Part shown: positions 1-4,809 of the stretch, in pieces
How the letters are laid out: every line of letters starts with the position of its first letter
Numbering within the stretch: position 1 is the stretch's first letter
NCBI GenBank assembly: GCA_013331215.1
Contig: DUGU01000172.1
Span: forward strand, 1 to 6,755
Length of the DNA stretch: 6,755 nucleotides
Direction: 5' to 3'
From: Methanoregulaceae archaeon
GTDB lineage: Archaea; Halobacteriota; Methanomicrobia; Methanomicrobiales; Methanospirillaceae
Notes under the pieces: model-generated
Seen by the model: only the letters and a program-made list of their open reading frames with translations
What the model was told of the DNA's origin: nothing
Database searches by the model: none
Made by a program: the position numbers and the translations under genes

Positions 1-8
1 GTGGCACT

Positions 9-38
9 AATTAAATAATCACCATTTGTAATATACTT
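9..38. promoter_or_regulatory. AT-rich promoter-like segment
   Basis: The decamer ATTAAATAAT (10-19) resembles an archaeal TATA box on either strand. Read on the minus strand, it would start a transcript just outside the left edge. A second TATA-like element, TAATATAC (about 30-37), would place a plus-strand start near position 59, where no gene is recognised. The first decamer is identical to the one at 3010-3019, which lies between two divergent genes. This is an inference from motif and base composition only. Confidence 0.4.
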
Positions 39-263
39 GGACGGGTTGTAAAAGTGGAGAGGGGGCAAGAGAGAGCCTGCGTTCGGTTTCGGCCGGCGCT
101 CCACCCGTTTCTATGCCGGTGCGAGGGCGTTGTGTCCGACGTTCGCGCCCGTTTTCGACGCCGAACGCACGCGCGGGCCGGCGCGATGGGGGCGAGGGTG
201 ACGAAGAGAAAAGAGTCGCCCGGCCGAAATGTCAGATACGCCGGACTGGTGGGGGAATGATGA

Positions 264-277
264 CCGGCCAAAGCCGG
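264..277 (-). terminator. small hairpin downstream of the zinc-ribbon/LTD gene
   Basis: CCGGC (264-268) and GCCGG (273-277) form a perfect 5-bp stem with a 4-base loop, 17-30 bases past the stop codon of the minus-strand gene. No T-run follows directly on the minus strand, so its role in termination is doubtful. A pyrimidine-rich stretch about 60 bases further on (TCTTTTCTCTTC) may be the real signal. Confidence 0.25.
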
Positions 278-293
278 GGGGCCGCAGGATCGA

Positions 294-2012
294 TCAGGGC
301 TTCGTCAGAGACGAGATGACGCTGTCATCCGGCCGCTTCAGCGTGGCGGTGTCGCCGCTATTGTTCCAGATCTCCGAACCCTGGCCCCAGTACAGCTCGG
401 CCGCCGTGTTCGTACCATGGCCGGTATGAACCGTCACCGTCGCTCCCGCCACGAGCACGAACGACGGGAAGGAATAGGCATAGTTCGGGCCCGAGTCCGA
501 GAGGGTGCACCCCTGAAGGTCGACCGACGCCGCGCCGGTGTTCCGAATGGAGACCCACTCGTTCGTCAGGTCGAGGTCGGTGATCGTCAGCGTGTAGTTC
601 GGCTCGGGTGTGGCCGGCACAGTCGTCACGACGATGGGAGCCCCTGTTGTGGCCGTCGTCACGATGCTCGCGGGGGTCGTGCCCGTCGCGAGGAAGGTCG
701 GCGGCGGCGTGGCGATCGTCGCCGCCGTGGCCACCGTGGCGGCCCCTGCGCTCGCCGGCGCCGTCCAGGTCACGGTCGCCGTCCAGGTGCCCGTGCCCCA
801 GACCTCGAGGCGGTACATCCCGGCCTGCGTGATGGCGACCGTCGACCCGCCGGCGTACGGCCCGGCCACGGTCGTGGAGAGGGTCACCCCCCAGGGGTCC
901 TTGATGTAGGCCATCGTCATCTGGTCCGCGGTGAGCGCCACGTGCACCGTCCCCGGCGAGAGGTTGAACGAGCCCGGCGAGCCGCCGCCGGTCCCGGCGA
1001 AGGAGAGGATCTGCGTCGCCGGCGTGGCCACGGGCGGGGCTGCGACCTGCCCGCCTCCCGATCCGGGCAGCAGGACCGTCGCGGACCAGGAGTCCGTCGC
1101 GTTCGCCGTGCCGAAGGCGATCACGTAGCGGCCCGCCTGCTGGATCGGCACGGTATACGTGCCGCCCGGTGGCAGGAAGGCGCCGAACCCGACGTGGTTC
1201 CCGGACGGGTCGGCCAGGATGAACGCCGTCGCCCCCTGCGAGAGGAGCACCACCTGCGCGTCGCCCGCCGGCAGATCGATGAACCCCGGCGACCAGTTGC
1301 CCGTCCCGACCCAGGAGAGCGTGCCCATCGTGTGGCCCGAGCCGTCGCCGAACCCGACCGATACCGGCGTCGGCGTCGCCGAAGCCTCCCGGCGCTTCTG
1401 CATGATCTCGCCGCTGATCCCGACGTAGTGCGTCCCGCCCTCCGTGTGGTAGATCCCCGCCCCGTCGGCCCCGTTCCACGGCGTGCTGTTCGGGTCCACC
1501 GTCCGGGTGGGCGTGACGTTCATCGTCGCGGTGCCGTTCCGCGCGGCGATCACCTCGGTCGCGCCCTGGCGCGAGACGTTCCGGGTCTGGTTGATCACAT
1601 CGTGCGCCGTCCCGTTCGCGCCCGATATCGCGGACGAATTATTCACGGGCGTGCCGGCCTTGGGGCCCGGCGCAACGAAACCGAACGAGAAGGCGGCTAC
1701 CGCCGCCACGATCAGGACCACCGCGATCAGCGCCGGGATCACGAGCCAGCCGGCCCCGAGGAAGGGCGCCCGCCCCGCGAACCCGTGCCTGCAGCCGACG
1801 CAGAACCGCGCCTCGGCCGGGTTGAGCGCGCCGCACTCGGGGCAGAGCTTTCCCGACCCGTTCTCGGCCTGCGGCTCGACGGACGGCACGACCTCCGCGC
1901 CGGGCTCCGCCGGGGCCGGCGACGCCCCGCCCCCCTCGATGCTCGCGCCGCACGCGGGGCAGGTCTCCTCGTCCCCGGCGAGGGGGCCGCCGCACCCGGG
2001 ACACTCGGTCAT
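294..2012 (-). CDS. zinc-ribbon membrane protein with tandem beta-sandwich repeats and C-terminal lamin-tail domain
   Basis: This 572-residue protein has a clear modular layout. Two four-cysteine zinc ribbons lie at the N terminus (C4/C7/C18/C21 and C57/C60/C71/C74). A single hydrophobic membrane segment follows at about 86-113, so the ribbons should be cytoplasmic and the rest outside the cell. Residues 124-177 carry eight N-X-S/T sequons, suggesting a glycosylated stalk. Two homologous beta-sandwich domains (about 229-316 and 333-417) share the order L-S-(W/F)-x-G-T-G, SPG(F/S), then a C-terminal QAG-(R/M)-Y. A Thr/Ala-rich linker (about 420-471) leads to a lamin-tail domain (472-572) with the typical EWVSIRNTG, LSDSG, AGATVTVHTG, LYWG and WNNSGDTATL motifs. 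LTD domains are known in secreted and surface proteins, often beside other adhesive modules. The actual ligand here is unknown. The ATG at 2012 is chosen because it starts immediately before the first zinc ribbon. No good ribosome-binding site precedes it, and an AT-rich element lies about 40 bases upstream. It may be co-transcribed with the acetyltransferase gene 70 bases upstream. Confidence 0.92.
   Translation of the reverse strand: MTECPGCGGPLAGDEETCPACGASIEGGGASPAPAEPGAEVVPSVEPQAENGSGKLCPECGALNPAEARFCVGCRHGFAGRAPFLGAGWLVIPALIAVVLIVAAVAAFSFGFVAPGPKAGTPVNNSSAISGANGTAHDVINQTRNVSRQGATEVIAARNGTATMNVTPTRTVDPNSTPWNGADGAGIYHTEGGTHYVGISGEIMQKRREASATPTPVSVGFGDGSGHTMGTLSWVGTGNWSPGFIDLPAGDAQVVLLSQGATAFILADPSGNHVGFGAFLPPGGTYTVPIQQAGRYVIAFGTANATDSWSATVLLPGSGGGQVAAPPVATPATQILSFAGTGGGSPGSFNLSPGTVHVALTADQMTMAYIKDPWGVTLSTTVAGPYAGGSTVAITQAGMYRLEVWGTGTWTATVTWTAPASAGAATVATAATIATPPPTFLATGTTPASIVTTATTGAPIVVTTVPATPEPNYTLTITDLDLTNEWVSIRNTGAASVDLQGCTLSDSGPNYAYSFPSFVLVAGATVTVHTGHGTNTAAELYWGQGSEIWNNSGDTATLKRPDDSVISSLTKP
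762..1328 (-). repeat. tandem duplicated beta-sandwich domain inside the LTD protein
   Basis: Residues about 229-316 and 333-417 of the encoded protein align by eye. Both open with a TLSWVGTG / ILSFAGTG strand, then a SPG turn and a hydrophobic strand, a DPSG / DPWG turn, a GGTYTV / GGSTVA strand, and QAGRY / QAGMY before a final W-x-A-T-V strand. They resemble the pre-peptidase C-terminal or jelly-roll type of secreted beta-domain, but the exact family is not recognised. The copies have diverged at DNA level, so the duplication is old. Confidence 0.7.
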
Positions 2013-2049
2013 ACTGCCATCGCCATGTGGGGAGATTACGGGGCGATTC

Positions 2050-2061
2050 CAATTAAGCTTG
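2050..2061 (-). promoter_or_regulatory. possible TATA-like element upstream of the zinc-ribbon/LTD gene
   Basis: In the 70-base gap between the two left-hand minus-strand genes, the minus strand reads AAGCTTAATTGG, about 40 bases before the ATG at 2012. It is the only AT-rich patch there. A TATA box at this point would give a leader of roughly 15 nucleotides. It matches the archaeal consensus only partly, and read-through from the upstream gene is equally possible. Confidence 0.3.
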
Positions 2062-2082
2062 CGATATTGTCCGCGAGCCCGG

Positions 2083-2985
2083 TCAGTGCAGGCCCGCGGA
2101 ATCCGCGCAAACGGGCGGCGCCGATGCCCCGGCCGTCGCGCCGGGGGACGCCGCCGGCGACGGGGGCGCGGACGGATCCTCCGGCACGGCGCGGGGGACG
2201 GGCTGCGGGGCCTCCCCCGGTGGAGCGAACCGCGTGGTGCCCGCGTCCCGGACCTTGCGCGCGGGCGCTCCCGCGATCGTGATGTTCGGCTCGGAGAACG
2301 AGACGTTCACCACCGAGTTCGCGCCGATCGCGATGTCGTCGGCGATGGCGATCGGCCCGTACAGGACCGCGCCGGGCCCGATGTAGACGTTGTCCCCGAC
2401 GACCGGCGCCTCGTGCGCCGCCCCCGACCAGGAGCCGATGTTGGTGCAGGCGTGGAGCCGGCAGTTCGCCCCCACGCGCGCGCACGAGTTGACGAACGGA
2501 AGGCACGGCGGGATGCGTTCGCTCAGAAGGTTCGCCCCCACGCGCGCGCACGAGTTGACGACGATCGTGCCGCGGTGCGCGATGGAGAGCCCGGGGCCGA
2601 AGACGTGCGGCGGGATGGTGAAGCCGAGCCGGACCTGGGCGAGGTGGAGGCGCAGGTAGAGCAGGGTCAGCAGGGGGCGGAAGTACCAGGTGTCCGGCCG
2701 GCAGGCCTCGTGGTACTCGACCGCCCGGAGGAGGCGCTGGAACCGCCAGACGCCGTCCCCGAAGAGCCGGGGGCGTCGCCGCGTCTGCTCGAGGGCGCGG
2801 CGGTCGGCCTCGAGGTAGCGGCGGTAGTCCTCCCGCGAGCGGATTCCCCTGCTCGCCCCCGGCCCCCCCGGCGCGGGCGAACGCTGCTCCACGAGGAGAG
2901 ATGGGAGCGGAGCTATTTTGCTTTTTCCATCACCTGCGGTCGCGGCCGCGAGCGGAGTCCGTTCCGGCCCCGGCCGCATGTCCAT
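2083..2985 (-). CDS. serine acetyltransferase-like left-handed beta-helix acyltransferase
   Basis: The 300-residue product has hexapeptide-repeat features of the serine O-acetyltransferase/LbH family: IPPHVFGPGLSIAHRG (about 124-139, with H137 at the place of the usual active-site His), VNSCARVGAN, then CRLHACTNIG, VVGDNVYIGPGAVLYG, IAIGANSVVN and a closing AGAPARKV (238-245). Such enzymes move an acetyl group from acetyl-CoA to serine or to a sugar hydroxyl or amine. The short N-terminal helical region and the lack of cys genes nearby make a role in surface-glycan modification at least as likely as cysteine synthesis (inference). Two oddities are visible. VNSCARVGAN occurs twice (143-152 and 165-174), created by a 66-bp duplication/insertion. 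A Pro/Ala-rich tail of about 50 residues follows the catalytic domain. The first 45 residues are poorly supported: codons around 18-29 lose the G/C third-base bias, so GTG at 2892 (269 residues) is a credible alternative start. The ATG at 2985 would give an almost leaderless mRNA from the TATA element near 3014. Confidence 0.88.
   Translation of the reverse strand: MDMRPGPERTPLAAATAGDGKSKIAPLPSLLVEQRSPAPGGPGASRGIRSREDYRRYLEADRRALEQTRRRPRLFGDGVWRFQRLLRAVEYHEACRPDTWYFRPLLTLLYLRLHLAQVRLGFTIPPHVFGPGLSIAHRGTIVVNSCARVGANLLSERIPPCLPFVNSCARVGANCRLHACTNIGSWSGAAHEAPVVGDNVYIGPGAVLYGPIAIADDIAIGANSVVNVSFSEPNITIAGAPARKVRDAGTTRFAPPGEAPQPVPRAVPEDPSAPPSPAASPGATAGASAPPVCADSAGLH
2464..2561 (-). repeat. 32-bp perfect direct repeat within the acetyltransferase gene
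   Basis: Positions 2464-2495 and 2530-2561 are identical over 32 bases (beginning GTTCGCCCCCACGCG and ending GAGTTGACGA on the plus strand). They are separated by 34 unrelated bases. The offset is 66 bp, exactly 22 codons, so the reading frame is kept. The encoded motif VNSCARVGAN appears twice, with the unique segment LLSERIPPCLPF between. Removing one copy plus the spacer would restore the motif order normally seen in this enzyme family. Confidence 0.93.
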
Positions 2986-3002
2986 GGAGATGGCAACGGC
3001 AT

Positions 3003-3024
3003 GGGAAAGATTAAATAATTTTCA
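3003..3024. promoter_or_regulatory. divergent archaeal promoter with two-way TATA element
   Basis: ATTAAATAAT (3010-3019) lies between the minus-strand acetyltransferase gene and the plus-strand small gene. It can be read as a TATA box both ways. On the plus strand it is preceded by the purine-rich GGGAAAG (BRE-like), with a start expected near 3040, about 30 bases before GTG 3071. On the minus strand it is preceded by TTTGAAAA, with a start expected near 2988, almost at the ATG at 2985. The assignment rests on motif and spacing only. Confidence 0.6.
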
Positions 3025-3070
3025 AACCATTTTTCGGCGCCCTTCTCGGTCACTGCCGCCGCGAGGCCGG

Positions 3071-3412
3071 GTGGGACGGAGCATCGATCGCTTGAAACCT
3101 GGTCATCGACACCTGGTGACGGCCCTTGTCCCGGCCGTCATCCTGATCTCGGTCCTCGCGGCGCCGACCGTCGCGAGAACTACGCTCGCCCAGGCGCAGG
3201 CCCGGGCGAACCCGCACGGGACCGAGCAGGACCTCGGGGACCTGCTCGACCGGCACCTGAGCACGACCAGGGACGAGCTCGTGGCGCGGCACGCGAAGGA
3301 TTACACAGCCGACGTTGCGGCGTGGGACGTGGTGTACGACCACATCCTGATGATGTTCGGCGCGCTCTCGCAGGGCGTGATCGCGCGGTTCCCGGAAACG
3401 TTCGGGGCGTGA
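3071..3412 (+). CDS. small secreted or membrane-anchored protein of unknown function
   Basis: The 113-residue product begins with a basic stretch (RLKPGHRH), followed by a hydrophobic core (LVTALVPAVILISVLAAPTVA) that reads as a signal peptide or an N-terminal anchor. The remaining roughly 75 residues are polar and probably helical (DLGDLLDRHL, TRDELVARHAKDY, AAWDVVYDHILMMFGALSQGVIARF) with no cysteines. I do not recognise the family. Almost all codons after position 3120 end in G or C, supporting real coding. The frame is open upstream to 2918, but that part lies across the divergent promoter and is not credible. GTG 3071 has GAGG 4 bases ahead; TTG 3092, preceded by GGAG at 3078-3081, would give a 106-residue product with a more typical signal peptide (starting MKPGHRH). 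It is the only plus-strand gene and is divergent from the acetyltransferase. Confidence 0.75.
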   Translation: MGRSIDRLKPGHRHLVTALVPAVILISVLAAPTVARTTLAQAQARANPHGTEQDLGDLLDRHLSTTRDELVARHAKDYTADVAAWDVVYDHILMMFGALSQGVIARFPETFGA

Positions 3413-3433
3413 CTCGGGCGGGCTTCGTCCCAC

Positions 3434-3441
3434 CCCCTTTT
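3434..3441 (+). terminator. pyrimidine/T-run terminator of the small plus-strand gene
   Basis: A C-run followed by TTTT lies 22-29 bases past the stop at 3412. Archaeal RNA polymerase terminates at short T-runs without needing a hairpin. The position in a convergent gap of 54 bases supports this reading. Confidence 0.45.
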
Positions 3442-3456
3442 CCGACGGATCGCAGA

Positions 3457-3464
3457 GAAAAAAG
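3457..3464 (-). terminator. T6 terminator of the SGNH hydrolase gene
   Basis: The minus strand reads CCCTTTTTTCTC directly after the stop codon at 3467-3469. Six consecutive Ts just after the gene, in a gap shared with a convergent gene, fit an intrinsic archaeal U-tract terminator. Confidence 0.6.
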
Positions 3465-3466
3465 GG

Positions 3467-4648
3467 TCAGTGGAGCCCCGCGGCCCAGCGGGCGGCGGGA
3501 TACCAGCGGACGAACTGCCCCGCCGGCGGCGTGAGCCCGTAGGAGCGGTCCCCGGGCCTGAGCGCCGTGGCGTTCACCGTCACCGACCTCGAGCCGCGGG
3601 CGGCCGCGGCGGCCCCGCCGGAGCCGAACCGGGTCCCGAGGAACGAGCCCGGGTTGCCGATGGCGTAGCGCCGGCCCCACGTCGTGGTGGTGGCGGCCGG
3701 AGCGACCGCGGTCGCGACGGGCGTCGGGGCCGCGCTCGCGGTGATGACCGCGACCGGCGTCGGTGTCGCCGAGGGCGTCGGAGTGGGGGTCGCCGTCTCC
3801 GTCGGCGTGGGTGACGGTGTCGCCGTGGGTGTCGGGGTGGGCGTCTCGGTCGGGGTGGGTGTCTCGGTCGGTGTCGGCGTGGGCGTCTCCGTTACGTCGC
3901 CCTTATCGAGGTAGGAGGCGAGTGCCGAGTAGAACTTGTTCGCGATCTTCTTCTCGCCCGACTCGTCGGGGTGGATGTACCGCGGCTCCTGGTTGTCGTC
4001 GCGCCCGTCGTACCCCGAGTAGAGGTCGACCACGCGGATCGGCGACCTCGAGGTCGACTCGCCCGAGGCCCAGCCCGGCAGCCGGCTGTTGAACTCGATC
4101 AGGCCCTGGATCTCGTTCCGCTCGGCGTCGCCGGTCGGCGGGAGCTTGCCGATGAAGATCGCGATCTCGGGGTTCCGGTCGCGGAGCGTATCCACGAGCC
4201 GGCCGAGGTTCGAGAACCGCTTGTCCATCGGGGTGTCCCAGAGGACATCGTTCGTGCCGATCAGCACGATCGCCACGTCGGGGTCGTAGCCCGAGAGCCA
4301 GGAGGAGAGCCGGCCCTCGCCGCTGATGCCGTTCACGATGTCGCCGATCCGGTACCCGCCGTGCCCCTCGTTGTCCCGGTCGAAGGAGTACCCGGAGAAG
4401 CTCGGGGAGCTCGAGGAGCCGACGAAGTCGACGTCGTAGCCGTTGTCGTTCAGCTTCTCCCAGAGCCAGTAGCGGTAGCTCGGGTGGACGCCGCCGTCGT
4501 CGGTGTCGGGCATGCTCCTGGTGAGCGAGTCCCCGAGCGGGACGATCCGGGTCACGGCGCCGGCCGTGCCCGCGAGGAGAAGGGCGAGGAGGAGGAACAC
4601 GGCCAGGGGGCGCCCGATGCCCGGCCGGAGGTGAAACGTGTGAATCAT
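3467..4648 (-). CDS. secreted SGNH/GDSL-family hydrolase with Thr/Pro linker and unusual C-terminal domain
   Basis: The 393-residue protein starts with a signal peptide (hydrophobic core 15-29, likely cleavage near AGA-V at 31/32). The SGNH fold follows: block I GDSLT at 39-43 (nucleophile S41), block II Gly in GHGGYRIGD (95-103), block III GTND (131-134, oxyanion N133) and block V YIHPDESG with catalytic H226. Members hydrolyse esters, often acetyl groups on polysaccharides or glycans; the substrate here cannot be read from sequence. The Asp usually three residues before the His is Arg223, so the charge relay may rely on another acid or a Ser-His dyad. Residues about 253-298 are a Thr/Pro-rich linker, and about 299-393 form an Ala/Arg-rich C-terminal region of no recognised family, ending RWYPAARWAAGLH. 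Its codons keep strong G/C third positions, which argues against a frameshift. The start lies 2 bases after the stop of the upstream micro-ORF. Confidence 0.93.
   Translation of the reverse strand: MIHTFHLRPGIGRPLAVFLLLALLLAGTAGAVTRIVPLGDSLTRSMPDTDDGGVHPSYRYWLWEKLNDNGYDVDFVGSSSSPSFSGYSFDRDNEGHGGYRIGDIVNGISGEGRLSSWLSGYDPDVAIVLIGTNDVLWDTPMDKRFSNLGRLVDTLRDRNPEIAIFIGKLPPTGDAERNEIQGLIEFNSRLPGWASGESTSRSPIRVVDLYSGYDGRDDNQEPRYIHPDESGEKKIANKFYSALASYLDKGDVTETPTPTPTETPTPTETPTPTPTATPSPTPTETATPTPTPSATPTPVAVITASAAPTPVATAVAPAATTTTWGRRYAIGNPGSFLGTRFGSGGAAAAARGSRSVTVNATALRPGDRSYGLTPPAGQFVRWYPAARWAAGLH
3755..3892 (-). repeat. low-complexity Thr/Pro linker-coding repeat
   Basis: Imperfect short repeats (plus-strand units such as GGTGTCGG, GTGGGCGTC) encode runs of TPTP interrupted by E, A and S. 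They link the hydrolase domain to the C-terminal region. Such linkers are typical of archaeal and bacterial multi-domain secreted proteins, are often O-glycosylated, and are prone to length change by slippage. Confidence 0.85.
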
Positions 4649-4650
4649 AA

Positions 4651-4809
4651 CTATGACAACAAGTGTTCATCCGAGGATGGGGATAAATCCTCTGAGTCGT
4701 CCCGCTTGCGCCGGTCCGGGACCGGCGGCTCCTCCGTGTTCTCGGCGAGGGGGCGGGGGCAGACCTGCCCCTGCCGTGCCCGGATGATGGCGTATTCGGC
4801 CATGCTCAT
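4651..4809 (-). CDS. translationally coupled 52-residue protein of unknown function
   Basis: The ATG (4809-4807) shares its A with the stop of the preceding large gene (TGATG), and the TAG stop lies 2 bases before the ATG of the SGNH hydrolase. The product starts MSMAEYAIIRARQGQVCPRP, has one cysteine (C17), and becomes strongly charged (RRKRDD, SEDL). It has no signal peptide or membrane segment, so it should be cytoplasmic. About 35 of the first 37 codons end in G or C, as in the known genes here. The last 15 or so codons lose this bias, perhaps because they overlap a promoter for the next gene. No family is recognised. It could be a real small protein or only a spacer ORF whose translation passes ribosomes to the downstream gene. 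ATG 4803 is a second possible start. Confidence 0.62.
   Translation of the reverse strand: MSMAEYAIIRARQGQVCPRPLAENTEEPPVPDRRKRDDSEDLSPSSDEHLLS
4681..4690 (-). promoter_or_regulatory. possible internal TATA element for the SGNH hydrolase
   Basis: The palindromic GGATTTATCC sits inside the 3' part of the micro-ORF, about 37 bases upstream of the hydrolase ATG at 4648. TTTAT fits an archaeal TATA core and would give a leader of roughly 10 nucleotides. It coincides with the segment where codon bias is lost. If active, the hydrolase can be transcribed apart from the upstream genes. Confidence 0.4.

Larger units (their letters stand above)
1..293. other. intergenic region without a convincing gene
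   Basis: The first 50 bases are AT-rich and hold TATA-like elements. From about 60 to 260 the sequence is GC-rich and open in several frames on both strands, but none of these frames has the near-uniform G/C third positions of the real genes here, and none has a recognisable domain or a good start. A modest inverted repeat (CGTTCG at 140-145 with CGAACG at 162-167) and a purine tract at about 199-211 are visible. The purine tract reads TCTTTTCTCTTC on the minus strand and could act as a U-rich terminator for the gene at 294-2012. A structured non-coding RNA cannot be excluded, but no tRNA, RNase P or SRP RNA signature was seen. Confidence 0.55.

Noticed and set aside
54..260. Plus-strand GTG-started frame of 68 codons
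   Set aside because: The first half has mixed third bases, no Shine-Dalgarno sequence and an Arg-rich, featureless product; better described as non-coding.
11..271. Minus-strand frame of 86 codons at the left edge
   Set aside because: It has no consistent third-position G/C bias, no recognisable motif, and its 3' end runs through the AT-rich promoter-like segment.
417..2282. Long plus-strand frame (621 codons) antisense to the zinc-ribbon/LTD gene
   Set aside because: Its translation is a low-complexity Arg/Gly/Ala-rich string with no domain. It is a by-product of high GC and the strong third-base bias of the real minus-strand gene, which has zinc ribbons, a membrane helix and an LTD.
2464..2561. 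CRISPR-like repeat-spacer-repeat (32/34/32 bp)
   Set aside because: There is only one spacer, it lies in frame inside a conserved enzyme gene, the repeat encodes a family motif, and no cas gene or leader is present.
1483..3018. Plus-strand frame of 511 codons spanning two minus-strand genes
   Set aside because: It crosses a gene boundary and the divergent promoter, and shows only Arg/Pro/Ala-rich shadow sequence.
2918..3070. N-terminal extension of the small plus-strand gene back to ATG/TTG codons at 2918
   Set aside because: It would run through the divergent promoter and overlap the acetyltransferase start; the signal peptide begins after 3071.
3684..3914. Plus-strand Val/Gly repeat protein
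   Set aside because: It is the antisense reading of the Thr/Pro linker of the SGNH hydrolase.
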